Assembly: GCF_002214545.1 (NCBI RefSeq)
Contig: NZ_CP015105.1
Span: 124,001 to 188,000, forward strand
Reading direction: 5' to 3'
DNA from: Thermococcus thioreducens
GTDB taxonomy: Archaea > Methanobacteriota_B > Thermococci > Thermococcales > Thermococcaceae
Length of the DNA stretch: 64,000 nucleotides
In this document: positions 48,005 through 56,461 of the stretch, piece by piece
Numbering within the stretch: the first letter of the stretch is position 1
How the letters are laid out: each line of letters opens with the position of its first letter
Notes under the pieces: model-generated
Seen by the model: only the letters and a program-made list of their open reading frames with translations
The model's database searches: none
Told to the model about the DNA's origin: nothing
Position numbers and translations under genes: made by a program

Positions 48005-48330
48005 AGGCGAGGGGGTTGGGGGCCCTCGGGGTGCTCCCGAGGAAGTTCCGCCCACCGCACCGGGGCCGCGGTGCCGCAAGGCACCTCCCGAGAGGGAGGG
48101 CAACGGCGCAGAAACGACACGTCCCGGCGGATATGGGGATGAAAGCGGCGAAGGGCCCGGCGACGGTGCCCGAGCTAACCCGCAGACGACCCGTCGGGGA
48201 GCGGTGAAACGGCCGTCCCGCGGGGTGCAAGGCCGAGGGAGGGGCGATGAGTTCCCGGTGGGAGCCCCGTGGTAGGCCGCTCAGTCGAATGCTCCCTTGA
48301 GACAGAAGGCGGGCTACGACCCCCTCGCCT
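48005..48330 (+). ncRNA. rnpB: RNase P RNA (archaeal type A)
   Basis: Catalytic RNA that trims the 5' leader of tRNA precursors. Boundaries come from helix P1: AGGCGAGGGGG (48005-48015) pairs perfectly with CCCCCTCGCCT (48320-48330). Universal blocks are present: GAGGAAGTTCCGCCC (48039-48053), CAGAAACGACAC (48109-48120), GGATGAAAGCGGCGAA near 48135, and GACAGAAGGCGGGC (48301-48314). P4 forms between CCGCC (48048-48052) and GGCGG (48308-48312). GC content is far above the neighbouring genes, as expected for a structural RNA in a hyperthermophile. Protein-like open frames here are spurious. Confidence 0.95.
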
Positions 48331-49162
48331 TAATATCCAGCAGGGATGCGAGGAGTATCAGGGCCCCTCCGAGTGCTGTTCTAACCCCTGGAACCTCTCC
48401 GAATATCAGAAACGCATAGACCACCGCGCTCATGGGGTCGAGGTAGCTCAGCAGAGCCGCCTCGTTGACCTCAACCTCCTTCAGCCCGTCCATGTACAGG
48501 AAGAGTGCCAGTACTGTGTGAACGCTCACAAGGATAAAAACCGCCCACCAGGCGGGCTCTCCAACGCCCGATGCGGCAATGAACGGCGCTAAAACAACCG
48601 ACGCCACGGCGAGCTGGAGGAAGGTCAGGGTCTTCCCGTCCACATCGCGCAGAAACCGTCCGAGGTTTGGAATCAGCGAATAGAAGAAGGCCGCTATTAG
48701 AGCGAGCAAGATTCCAACGAAGTCGCTGTTTCCAAGGTCGACATCCTGTCCGCTCATTATCAGGATGAGCCCTGCAAAGGCGGTCCCTATCAGGAGCCAC
48801 CTTTTCATTCTTAGGTTCTCCCCGAGGAACCTCCACGAGATGAGGGTCGCTACTATCGGAGCCATGTAATAGACGAGAACCGCGTTTGCTATGGTGGTGT
48901 AGCTGAACGCCGTGAAGAGGAAGACCCAGTTTAAAGCCAGAGAAACCCCCAGAGCAAGGAGGGGCTTCCATTTAGCCCCCACAATCGAAAAAAGAGATGA
49001 CGCCCACCCCTTACTGCTGGCCAGAATGGGAAACAGTAGCAACGCCCCAAGTGACACCCTGAAGAAAGCGACCCCTAAGCCGGACAGGTTTGAGAAGCGG
49101 GCGAATATTCCAACGCTCCCCCAGATGAGCATTGAAATTATGATTTTCAGCCTTCCGTTCAC
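48314..49162 (-). CDS. DMT-superfamily (EamA) transporter
   Basis: 282 residues, ten predicted helices in two EamA repeats, substrate unknown. Distinct from the EamA protein at 43 kb. It starts within the priS stop (ATGA overlap), so it is translated with the DNA primase genes. Its last codons (KARGS and stop) lie antisense to the 3' strand of RNase P helix P1 (17-base overlap). Confidence 0.88.
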   Translation of the reverse strand: MNGRLKIIISMLIWGSVGIFARFSNLSGLGVAFFRVSLGALLLFPILASSKGWASSLFSIVGAKWKPLLALGVSLALNWVFLFTAFSYTTIANAVLVYYMAPIVATLISWRFLGENLRMKRWLLIGTAFAGLILIMSGQDVDLGNSDFVGILLALIAAFFYSLIPNLGRFLRDVDGKTLTFLQLAVASVVLAPFIAASGVGEPAWWAVFILVSVHTVLALFLYMDGLKEVEVNEAALLSYLDPMSAVVYAFLIFGEVPGVRTALGGALILLASLLDIKARGS

Positions 49163-50232
49163 ATCTCATCCCCGTGCTCTTCCACCCATTCCTCGTAGGC
49201 TTCCCTGACCTCTTCCTTCCTGAACCCGGGAACTGCATCCTTGAAGGGGTTGAACCTTTCGAGCTTTTTCTCGCTTGGGCCGATGTAAGTTGCTATAAGC
49301 CCTACCTTGGAATGAAGGCTTGACGGCAGGCGAAGGATTCTTTTGACGTCAACCGTAACGCGGCCGTCGAAGTAGGCCTTTGAGAAGGTGCTCGATGCAT
49401 TAAGGAGTATCATTAGACCGCTTCTTTTTTTGCCTTTTCTGGGAGGTCTTTTAAGGGAACTGGGAAAAGAGACATTGGGGGACTTTGCGTTTAGTACAAA
49501 TTCCTGATAGATTTTTTCTTTGTTTTCAATGGTATCCTGGATCTGCCGGGGACTCAATCCAAAGTTCTCCAAGTGGCTTTTGCTAATTCTTTTTATAAAG
49601 TATCCAAATCTCAACCGAAATACTCGGTAGTAGCCGGAAGAGAGCATTATCATATTACTGTCAATATCCCTTTTATAGTTTAGCTCCTCCGCAGCACTGA
49701 TGTATGCCAGTATCTTCTCCCTTGCCTTTCCATCGAGCCTTAACGCCCACTCATCGAGAACCCTTATGTGGTAACCCCTCCCCGAATAAACGACGTGAAC
49801 GTTCTCAAAGCCGAAGTCTTCCTTTAGGATTATCAGAGTGTCCCTTGCGAGCTCTTTGGCGTCCTCCAGGCATATCGGACACACCTGCCCGTGCTCGTGG
49901 AGGTGAGCACATCTTCTCAGGGGCAAATCTTTCGCGTCTATGTCGAAGACAAGTTCAGCTCCCAGCCAGCCGCTCATATCCTTGGGCTCTTCGTAGAGGG
50001 CAACCGAAGAATAGATTGCGTAGGGGGCAGTAGCCCTCACATAGTCTTCCAGGTCGCGGACGTCCATGAAAACGTTCTTTCTGTCGTTCGGTCCCTCTCC
50101 GGTGTGGTCAAACCCAAACTCCCTCTCCTCAAGGGTTCTGACTATAAACTCTGGGAGTTTTTTGGCGCTCCATTCCTTTGAATAGTAGTGCTTCCGCTCC
50201 CTTTCGGTAACTTCTCTAAACAGCTCAGCCAT
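49159..50232 (-). CDS. priS: DNA primase catalytic (small) subunit
   Basis: 357 residues. Makes RNA/DNA primers for replication. Catalytic carboxylates D97 and D99 (VFDIDAKD), zinc ligands around C108, H110/H114, C118 and C121, and a third acidic site in RVTVDVKRILRLP. The helical insertion (about 190-300) is present but diverges strongly from Pyrococcus PriS and is encoded by AT-rich DNA (49381-49680). GGTGGTGAGA precedes ATG 50232. Overlaps the end of priL by eight bases. Confidence 0.93.
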   Translation of the reverse strand: MAELFREVTERERKHYYSKEWSAKKLPEFIVRTLEEREFGFDHTGEGPNDRKNVFMDVRDLEDYVRATAPYAIYSSVALYEEPKDMSGWLGAELVFDIDAKDLPLRRCAHLHEHGQVCPICLEDAKELARDTLIILKEDFGFENVHVVYSGRGYHIRVLDEWALRLDGKAREKILAYISAAEELNYKRDIDSNMIMLSSGYYRVFRLRFGYFIKRISKSHLENFGLSPRQIQDTIENKEKIYQEFVLNAKSPNVSFPSSLKRPPRKGKKRSGLMILLNASSTFSKAYFDGRVTVDVKRILRLPSSLHSKVGLIATYIGPSEKKLERFNPFKDAVPGFRKEEVREAYEEWVEEHGDEM

Positions 50233-51430
50233 TCTCACCACCCTCTGTGCTCTGCTTGCCCTTTCTGCTCTCGATATAGAGGCGCCTCAGGTAGTACGTC
50301 AGTGGATTTTTGATGTTCCTGCAGTGCCTGTCCGGCTTGCAGAGCTGGGGAGCGTTTGCCCGTATCTTGGAGCAGTTCGGCGGGAAGTACCACGTGGAGT
50401 TTCCGCTGTCCTCCAGGCGGGGTTTGTCCGTAAGACCGAAGCCGAGATGGTACCAGATGTTCTTGACCTCGTGTGGCTGGTCTTCGAAGAGGGGAGGGGA
50501 GCAACGGTTGCCTGCCTCGATTATGACCGGCAGTATTTCCTTCTCGACCACGCTCAGGTCACCCACGCAGTCCCGTATTCTGACGTCCCTCCTGGATGGG
50601 CTTGGGCACAGCCTCGCGTAGCTGAGGAAACTCGTAAGGAGAACAGTTATGGCGTAGTTCCTCAGGCCTGCGGGAACACCCCCAAGGGCGATTTTCACGC
50701 ATGGGGGGAAGAGTTCAAAGCGCAGTAGCCCTGCCTCTGCTGAACCCATCCTCTCAAGCCTTTCTTTGAAGTATTCCCTCGCTATCTCACCCAGCCTTTC
50801 GTAGAGCTGGAGGTAGTAGCTTGGTAGCTCATCCCTTACCTCGTAGAGGAGATTCACTGCCCTCTCAAAGTTCCTTTCAAATGATTTCTCCCAGAGCTTT
50901 AGCGCTTGCTCCGTGGTCAGGTAGACGTATCCCTCCCTAATGTACACCTCTTTGAGGCTTCCCTCCCACAGTTCCAGGAACTTTCCAAGATGTATCTTGT
51001 ACCTCAACCTCAGCTTGTCCCTCTCATCAGGTGGAAGTTCGTGGTGATGGGTTCTTTCGAGTATCGTTCTGTCTCGTGAGGGTATCTCTCCAGCATCAAC
51101 CGTTCTCAGCTCGGTTGCGGTTCCGCTTATCCTTCCTGCTCTCCTAAGCCTCTTGGCATATATCCTTGAGTTTGCTTCCTTTACGAGCTCCATCTCGATG
51201 CCGTATGGGGAAAACGCAAGGGCACCAAGGAGCGCATAAAACGTCAGCAAATCCTGAATATCACCCATCTCAAGGAGGTCTCTTGGCATTTCGCCCGACT
51301 TTACCCATAAAACCCTTTCCAAAGCCTGGTCTATCCCAACGTAGGACGGGATTATTAACAGTAATTCCGTTATTCCACCAAATTCCTCCTTCACGAGCCT
51401 TTTGGCTTTATCACTGAAAGGATCAAGCAT
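50225..51430 (-). CDS. priL: DNA primase large subunit
   Basis: 401 residues. Binds template and regulates PriS; the C-terminal domain holds a 4Fe-4S cluster. Candidate cysteine ligands lie in FPPCVKIAL, NRCSPPL, PPNCSKI and QLCKPDRHC. ATG 51430 follows GAGGTGAAGCC. TATA candidate GATATATAA at 51493-51502 (minus strand). First gene of priL-priS-EamA. Confidence 0.93.
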   Translation of the reverse strand: MLDPFSDKAKRLVKEEFGGITELLLIIPSYVGIDQALERVLWVKSGEMPRDLLEMGDIQDLLTFYALLGALAFSPYGIEMELVKEANSRIYAKRLRRAGRISGTATELRTVDAGEIPSRDRTILERTHHHELPPDERDKLRLRYKIHLGKFLELWEGSLKEVYIREGYVYLTTEQALKLWEKSFERNFERAVNLLYEVRDELPSYYLQLYERLGEIAREYFKERLERMGSAEAGLLRFELFPPCVKIALGGVPAGLRNYAITVLLTSFLSYARLCPSPSRRDVRIRDCVGDLSVVEKEILPVIIEAGNRCSPPLFEDQPHEVKNIWYHLGFGLTDKPRLEDSGNSTWYFPPNCSKIRANAPQLCKPDRHCRNIKNPLTYYLRRLYIESRKGKQSTEGGENG

Positions 51431-51710
51431 GGCTTCACCTCTCACCGATAAGTGGACTTTGGGGCATAAAACGGTTTCCGTGATGTTCATGGATTATATA
51501 TCCTCCCGTTTGAGCATTCGCCAGAAAGCCTTAGAGCGGTCGTTTATGGCAGTTGTGACCCATAATAACGTAAACTCCCGAACAATCCCTCAGCCATATT
51601 GATTTTAAGTGGAGTGACCACTTGAACCCCAAAAGTTTTATATCCTTTTGGTTCCACATGTTATATTAGATGGAAAGAGAGAGTTTGCAAAGATTTCATG
51701 GGTGATTTGG
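51431..51710. promoter_or_regulatory. Divergent region between priL and the KaiC-like gene
   Basis: 280 bases with the priL TATA box on the left and, on the right, two adjacent dyads: AAGTGG-AGTGA-CCACTT (51607-51623) and CCAAAAG-TTTTATATC-CTTTTGG (51629-51651). The second encloses the TATA box TTTTATAT of the KaiC-like gene. No gene seen between. Confidence 0.55.
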
Positions 51711-52460
51711 ATGGTCATGAAGTATACTGTCGAAAGAGTAAAAAGTGGCATTCCTGGTTTTGATGATCTAATCCAGGGTGGCTTTCCACTGGGAACCACA
51801 GTTTTGGTTACGGGCCCAACAGGCAGCGGTAAGACTACTTTCGGAGTCCAGTTTGTCTACAAGGGGGCTGCAGAGTACGGTGAACCTGGAGTCATAGTCA
51901 CTCTTGAGGAGAGGGCGCAGGATCTGAGAAAGGAAATGCTGGCCTTTGGATGGGACCTTGAACAGTACGAGAGGGAGAGAAAAATAGCCATAGTTGATGG
52001 AGTGAGCGCTGTCGTGGGCCTCCCATCCGAAGAGCAGTACGTTCTCGAAGGCAACCTCAACGCCGAGGACTTCCTCCGCTATATCTACCGCGTCGTTAAG
52101 GCCATAAATGCCAAGAGACTTGTTATCGACTCGATTCCATCCATTGCATTCAGGCTCCAGGAGGAGAGCAAGATAAGGGAAGTTCTTCTCCAGCTGAACA
52201 CGATACTCCTTGAGATGGGTGTAACGTCGATACTGACAACGGAAGCCCCAGACCCCAGCAGAGGTAGAATCAGCCGCTATGGAATGGAGGAGTACATAGC
52301 AAGGGGTGTTGTTCTTCTGGACTTCGTGGAAAAAGAGGTCGAACTGAAGCGCTATCTCCTCATCAGAAAAATGCGCGAAACCAAGCACTCAATGAAGAAG
52401 TATCCCTTCGAAATTAACGAGGAAGGCATCGTTGTCTACCCGAGCGGCGAGGTCTACTGA
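51711..52460 (+). CDS. KaiC-like RecA-superfamily ATPase (UPF0273 type)
   Basis: 249 residues, a single KaiC domain like Pyrococcus PH0284. Walker A GPTGSGKT (35-42), catalytic EE pair (E66, E67 in TLEERAQ), Walker B LVIDSIPS, and C-terminal RKMRETKHSMKKYPFEI typical of KaiC proteins. Role unknown; in archaea such proteins often act in signalling. ATG 51711 is favoured by GGTGAT four bases upstream; ATG 51717 is possible. Confidence 0.87.
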   Translation: MVMKYTVERVKSGIPGFDDLIQGGFPLGTTVLVTGPTGSGKTTFGVQFVYKGAAEYGEPGVIVTLEERAQDLRKEMLAFGWDLEQYERERKIAIVDGVSAVVGLPSEEQYVLEGNLNAEDFLRYIYRVVKAINAKRLVIDSIPSIAFRLQEESKIREVLLQLNTILLEMGVTSILTTEAPDPSRGRISRYGMEEYIARGVVLLDFVEKEVELKRYLLIRKMRETKHSMKKYPFEINEEGIVVYPSGEVY

Positions 52461-52493
52461 CATCTTTTCTTTATTCCCGCCCGTTATGGGTAA

Positions 52494-52502
52494 ACTTTTT
52501 AA
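52494..52502 (+). promoter_or_regulatory. TATA box of a probable leaderless gene
   Basis: CTTTTTAAG is centred about 27 bases before ATG 52525 and there is no ribosome binding site, so transcription should begin at or next to the ATG. Confidence 0.55.
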
Positions 52503-52524
52503 GTCCCGGTTCTTACCATTAATC

Positions 52525-53691
52525 ATGGTCACAGACAGAGAACTTAAAATTGTCCTTTTAATTGGTTCGGTAGTGGTTTTGATTATGATGGCCACCATAG
52601 ATGCCGCCCCCAGAGATCTCGATGAGTTTACCGGGGTCTGTGTGTATTCATCGGATTCCTTCTCCATCCTGAGCAACGGCAGTACTTCCGTTGGGGTGTA
52701 CTCATCCCTGCAGGAGGGCGTGGTCTACCGGGTGGAGGGGAGGATGTACAACACGAGCTCTGGTTTGAGAATCAGGCACGTACGGATAGAGCGGGCGGAG
52801 GCCACTTTTCCGTTATCAGCCGTAAAAGGGGCCTACTGGGTATCCTCCGGCTACTACATATTAACCCCGGATCGGGTGAGACTGGCCTTACCATTGTCCG
52901 CTGAGAAGGGTGAGCTCGTTGAGGTGGATGGAATATGGTATCGAAACGGGTTCTATCCCGTAAGGCACCGGGTTTTAGGTTTTCCGGAAGAGCCCAGAGA
53001 CGGCATGCCCTGGCGGATTGACGGAACGGTCATTTACGGCGGTACTAAAGCCGTAATCTGGAACGGAAGTGAGGAGATAGTCCTCTATCTCCCCTACGGA
53101 ACGAAAGTCGAGGCTGGAAGGCGCGTTAGGGTGGTGGGCATAGTCAGGTTCTACTCAAGGCTTTCCCTTATTGTTGACTCGCCGGATGATATATCCTTCG
53201 TGGGATACGGTGAGAAGGTTCCCGTTTCTGAGGCGTCCGTTGGCGATATTGCCTTTGGAAACTGTACCGTGGTTGGTGCCGGCCGTTCTCTCAAGCTCAA
53301 CTGCACAGAACTGAAGCTCCGCAACTTCAAGGCGAGAGTAGGCGATAGGATTTACTTCGAAGCCGTCAGGAGGAGGTCTTCGCTCTACTGTATTGATTGT
53401 CGCGTCATTGAGAGCAGAGAGGAGATTCCTAATGGAATATGCTCGTTCTCCTCGGGAGAGCTTGCCAGAGTATTCGGACGTGTAAAGTGGGTCAGAGTGT
53501 ATAAAAACGGCTTCGGACTGGCGAACGTTACAGATGGCAATTGCTGGGTTCTTATTAAACTCAGAAAGTCCCTCAACGTTTCCCTAAAGGTTAACCAGAC
53601 CGTTACCGCCTATGGGTTCTTCACAACCTACAGGGGCATGCCCGCCTTTGAAGTCCCGTCGGGTGATGACCTTTGCTCGGGGAGATGCTGA
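52525..53691 (+). CDS. Membrane-anchored extracytoplasmic protein with repeated OB-fold-like segments
   Basis: 388 residues: one N-terminal helix (about 8-27), then an outer region containing at least three OB-fold-like beta-barrel segments (about 40-95, 165-230, 310-380; note VYRVEGRMYN, WRIDGTVIYGG, ARVFGRVKWVRV), each with the rhythm of tRNA_anti/NirD-type OB domains. Six or more cysteines, several in close pairs (CIDC, DLCSGRC), suggest disulfides. Function unknown. Overlaps the start of the TctA-like gene, so co-translated. Confidence 0.65.
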   Translation: MVTDRELKIVLLIGSVVVLIMMATIDAAPRDLDEFTGVCVYSSDSFSILSNGSTSVGVYSSLQEGVVYRVEGRMYNTSSGLRIRHVRIERAEATFPLSAVKGAYWVSSGYYILTPDRVRLALPLSAEKGELVEVDGIWYRNGFYPVRHRVLGFPEEPRDGMPWRIDGTVIYGGTKAVIWNGSEEIVLYLPYGTKVEAGRRVRVVGIVRFYSRLSLIVDSPDDISFVGYGEKVPVSEASVGDIAFGNCTVVGAGRSLKLNCTELKLRNFKARVGDRIYFEAVRRRSSLYCIDCRVIESREEIPNGICSFSSGELARVFGRVKWVRVYKNGFGLANVTDGNCWVLIKLRKSLNVSLKVNQTVTAYGFFTTYRGMPAFEVPSGDDLCSGRC

Positions 53692-54800
53692 AGGGGATTA
53701 TTGCGGGAACCATCAGCGGTACCCTCCCTGGAATCCATGTGAACACGCTGGGGGCGTTTCTGGCGGGGATCGGTGCAGGCGATAACCTGTTGCTGTTCTC
53801 GATGGGTTTAACACACACTTTTCTTGATGTTATCCCATCAGCCTTTCTCGGTGTTCCCGACGAGGGGACGGCCCTTGGGATTCTTCCTGCACACAGGCTC
53901 GTTATTCGTGGAAAGGCAATGGAGGTCGTCAGAATAGCGCTGTGGGCGAGCTTCCTTGCGGTGCTCATGGCGATACCGCTCTCTCTGGTCTATCCCATCC
54001 TGGCCCGGCTGTACGCTCCGCGGATCGGAAGGGTGGCCGTAGGGGCTCTGGCCCTTCTCTTAATCCTCACTGAGAGCGGTCTGAAGAGGCTCTATGCGGT
54101 GCTGGTGTTCCTCCTATCCGGCCTGCTCGGGATTCTGGCGTTCAGGCTTCCGCTGAAGGAGCCGTACTATCACCTCTTCACGGGGCTCTTTGGCATCCCC
54201 GTGCTGGCTGCAGCGCTTGTGGACGGGGGTGGACATGTTGTCCCGGGTAGTGGGGAAATTGAAATGGAGGCAAAGCGCTTTATCGGCTTTTCCCTTCTGG
54301 GAACGTTCCTTGGAATGGTGGCCTCGCTGATTCCAGCTTTTACAGCCTCCCAGGCTGCCCTCATAGGCTCTTTTTTCTCAAAGGACGAGCGTTCGTTCCT
54401 GGCAGTTGTATTTTCGGTCAACACGTCCAACTTTCTGTTCTCCTTCATGAACTTCCTGGAAACCGGGAGGGTGAGAAACGGCATTGTGGCACTCATGGCT
54501 CCCTCTGCCCGGGGGTTTCTGCCGTACTACGCCCTGGCGGCGGTCTTTGTTTCCCTCTTAGTTCTGAGTTATGGGGATGCTTTGGCGGGTGCTGTACTCA
54601 GAGTTCTGGCTTACGTGCCCTACAGGTTTATGAACGGTGTGGTAGTAACTCTCCTCGTGCTCCTGTCCCTGCACTTCGACGGACTTCTCGGACTTCTTGT
54701 CTTGGCGGGAGGCGGTATGGTGGGTTTCCTGGCGGTGCTCTTTGGTGTCAAAAGGACGAACTGCATGGGGGTTCTCATGCTCCAAATAATAATCGGATAA
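53673..54800 (+). CDS. TctA-like polytopic membrane protein
   Basis: 375 residues with about ten helices and two glycine/proline-rich segments (GTISGTLPGIHVNTL and a second near 210, ASLIPAFTASQAAL) that mark the TctA/DUF112 fold (COG1784-like). In bacteria TctA works with TctB and a periplasmic TctC in citrate-type uptake; neither partner is visible here. TTG 53673 is chosen because GGTGAT at 53662-53667 is well spaced; ATG 53685 has no room for a binding site. Confidence 0.75.
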   Translation: MLGEMLKGIIAGTISGTLPGIHVNTLGAFLAGIGAGDNLLLFSMGLTHTFLDVIPSAFLGVPDEGTALGILPAHRLVIRGKAMEVVRIALWASFLAVLMAIPLSLVYPILARLYAPRIGRVAVGALALLLILTESGLKRLYAVLVFLLSGLLGILAFRLPLKEPYYHLFTGLFGIPVLAAALVDGGGHVVPGSGEIEMEAKRFIGFSLLGTFLGMVASLIPAFTASQAALIGSFFSKDERSFLAVVFSVNTSNFLFSFMNFLETGRVRNGIVALMAPSARGFLPYYALAAVFVSLLVLSYGDALAGAVLRVLAYVPYRFMNGVVVTLLVLLSLHFDGLLGLLVLAGGGMVGFLAVLFGVKRTNCMGVLMLQIIIG

Positions 54801-54810
54801 GAAGAGAGGA

Positions 54811-55119
54811 TTAGATGGACTTCTCCTTCAGAATCCTCTGAAGCTCGGCGTAGTCTGTTACTATCCTCTTGTTGTCTAGGGTCGTAAAGTATGCTTTTTT
54901 CCTTTTGACCTTCTTGATGTCTGTATACTTCATCTCAGGCGGATCGTAAGAACCGGGCTCCACGACCTCATCTTCGACCGTGTACATGCCGAGGTCGGGC
55001 TGACCCACGTACTTCCAGACCTCATAGAAGACCTCGGGCTCAAGGTGGATTTCTCCATCGATTTCTATCCAATCCGCCCCTATCTCCTCAAGAAACTCTT
55101 TCACTACCTCGAAGTGCAT
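54811..55119 (-). CDS. Small conserved protein of unknown function
   Basis: 102 residues, acidic N-terminal half (EIDGEIHLEPEVFYEVWKY) and basic KKVKRKKAYF segment in the second half. No motif recognised. ATG 55119 follows GGTGGTTCT. Shares the TATA-rich region 55130-55160 with the divergent methyltransferase gene. Convergent with the TctA-like gene, ten bases apart. Confidence 0.6.
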   Translation of the reverse strand: MHFEVVKEFLEEIGADWIEIDGEIHLEPEVFYEVWKYVGQPDLGMYTVEDEVVEPGSYDPPEMKYTDIKKVKRKKAYFTTLDNKRIVTDYAELQRILKEKSI

Positions 55120-55150
55120 AGAACCACCGGCATAATATAGGACGCTAAGG

Positions 55151-55160
55151 GTTATATACC
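55151..55160. promoter_or_regulatory. Shared, nearly symmetric TATA element
   Basis: GTTATATACC reads as a TATA box on both strands: about 35 bases before ATG 55190 (plus) and about 36 before ATG 55119 (minus). A second weak element, ATAATATAG, is at 55132-55140. Confidence 0.45.
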
Positions 55161-55189
55161 TATCGCCGAACTTCAAACGGTGGTGAGAG

Positions 55190-56380
55190 ATGGCGAGGGT
55201 AATCGTTGACGCTCAGGCCGCGAGAGCCATAGGAAAGGGCGCGATGATAGTCTTCAAAAAGGGTGTCGTGAGAACGGAGGGTCAGTTCGAGCCCGGCGAT
55301 ATTGTTGAGGTCTACACCAGAGGAGGCAAGTTCCTTGGAAAGGGCTTTGTCAATCCCAACTCCAACATCATGATCAGGCTCGTAACCAAGGATCGCGATA
55401 CGGAGATAAACAAGGAGCTCTTCCGCGAAAGGATCAGGAAGGCCAACGAGTACCGCAAGAAGGTCCTCGGCTACGACAGGGCCTACCGCATGGTGTACGG
55501 CGAGGCGGATTATCTGCCTGGCCTTATAGTTGACCGCTTCAACGAGATAGCCTCCCTTCAAATTTCGAGCGTAGGGATGGAGAGGTTCAAGCTCGACCTT
55601 GCCGAGGCAATAATGGAGGCCGAGCCGGAAATCGAGACGGTCTTCGAGAAAAACACCGGACGCTCAAGGAGGAGGGAAGGTTTGCCCGAGATAGAGAGGG
55701 TTTTGCTCGGCAAGGAGAAGTACCGGACGGTGATCGAGGAAGGCAAAGCCAAGTTCATCGTTGATATGCGCGGCCAGAAGACCGGCTTCTTCCTTGACCA
55801 GAGGGAGAACAGGATAGCCCTTGAGAAGTACGTCAAGCCGGGAATGAGGGTCCTCGATGTTTTCACATACACCGGCGGCTTTGCTATACACGCGGCTGTT
55901 GCTGGAGCTGATGAGGTCGTCGCCGTCGACAAGTCTCCCTGGGCCATCAACATGGTGAAGGAGAACGCCAAGCTCAATGGCGTAGAGGACAGGATGAAGT
56001 ACGTCGTTGGCTCGGCCTTCCCGGTGATGGAGGAGATGATAAAGAGGGGTGAGAAGTTTGATATCGTTATCCTCGATCCGCCGGCCTTTGTCCAGCACGA
56101 GAAGGACTTAAAGCGGGGTCTCCGCGCTTACTTCAACGTGAACTACGCTGGCCTACAGCTCGTGAAGGAGGGGGGAATACTCGTCACTGCCTCCTGCTCC
56201 CAGCACGTCGACATGCAGACCTTTAAGGATATGGTCATAGCGGCTGCTGCAAAGGCGGGCAAGTTCCTCAGGCTCCTCGAACCGTATAGGACGCAGGCGC
56301 CGGATCACCCGATACTCATGGCCTCGAAAGATACGGAGTACCTCAAGGCGCTCTTCCTCTACGTTGAGGACATGAAATGA
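55190..56380 (+). CDS. RlmI-like class I RNA methyltransferase with PUA domain
   Basis: 396 residues. N-terminal PUA domain (1-75), central EEHEE-like domain (about 80-190) and a Rossmann methyltransferase domain with LDVFTYTGGFAIHAA (SAM motif I), VDKSPWAI, LDPPAFV (motif IV) and TASCSQHV containing the cysteine used by cytosine-C5 methyltransferases. Matches the COG1092 family (bacterial RlmI, Pyrococcus PH1915). Target RNA not known here. GGTGGTGAGAG precedes the ATG. A structured RNA element begins right after its stop codon. Confidence 0.88.
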   Translation: MARVIVDAQAARAIGKGAMIVFKKGVVRTEGQFEPGDIVEVYTRGGKFLGKGFVNPNSNIMIRLVTKDRDTEINKELFRERIRKANEYRKKVLGYDRAYRMVYGEADYLPGLIVDRFNEIASLQISSVGMERFKLDLAEAIMEAEPEIETVFEKNTGRSRRREGLPEIERVLLGKEKYRTVIEEGKAKFIVDMRGQKTGFFLDQRENRIALEKYVKPGMRVLDVFTYTGGFAIHAAVAGADEVVAVDKSPWAINMVKENAKLNGVEDRMKYVVGSAFPVMEEMIKRGEKFDIVILDPPAFVQHEKDLKRGLRAYFNVNYAGLQLVKEGGILVTASCSQHVDMQTFKDMVIAAAAKAGKFLRLLEPYRTQAPDHPILMASKDTEYLKALFLYVEDMK

Positions 56381-56461
56381 GTTTGGGGGACGATGAGGAG
56401 AAAGCACCTCCTCTGAAACCGGCGTGAGTGATGAGACGCCCACGGTCCGAGTCCCTAAACA
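56381..56461 (+). ncRNA. Candidate structured small RNA, C/D-box-like
   Basis: Starts right after the RlmI-like stop. Outer stem: GTTTGGGGG (56381-56389) with TCCCTAAAC (56452-56460), nine pairs including two G-U. Inside: C-like box ACGATGA (56390-56396), CTGA as D' (56413-56416), GTGATGA as C' (56428-56434), CCGA as D-like box (56447-56450). The C'-to-D distance is exactly 12 bases as in archaeal C/D guides; C-to-D' is 16. Competing hairpins GAGGAG/CTCCTC (56395-56413) and GGCGT/ACGCC (56421-56440) are possible. Two boxes deviate by one base from consensus, so the class is uncertain. Confidence 0.5.

Noticed and set aside
47847-48275. Open frames across the GC-rich block at 48.0-48.3 kb
   Set aside because: The block is RNase P RNA by its conserved boxes and P1/P4 pairing; GC-rich DNA has few stop codons.
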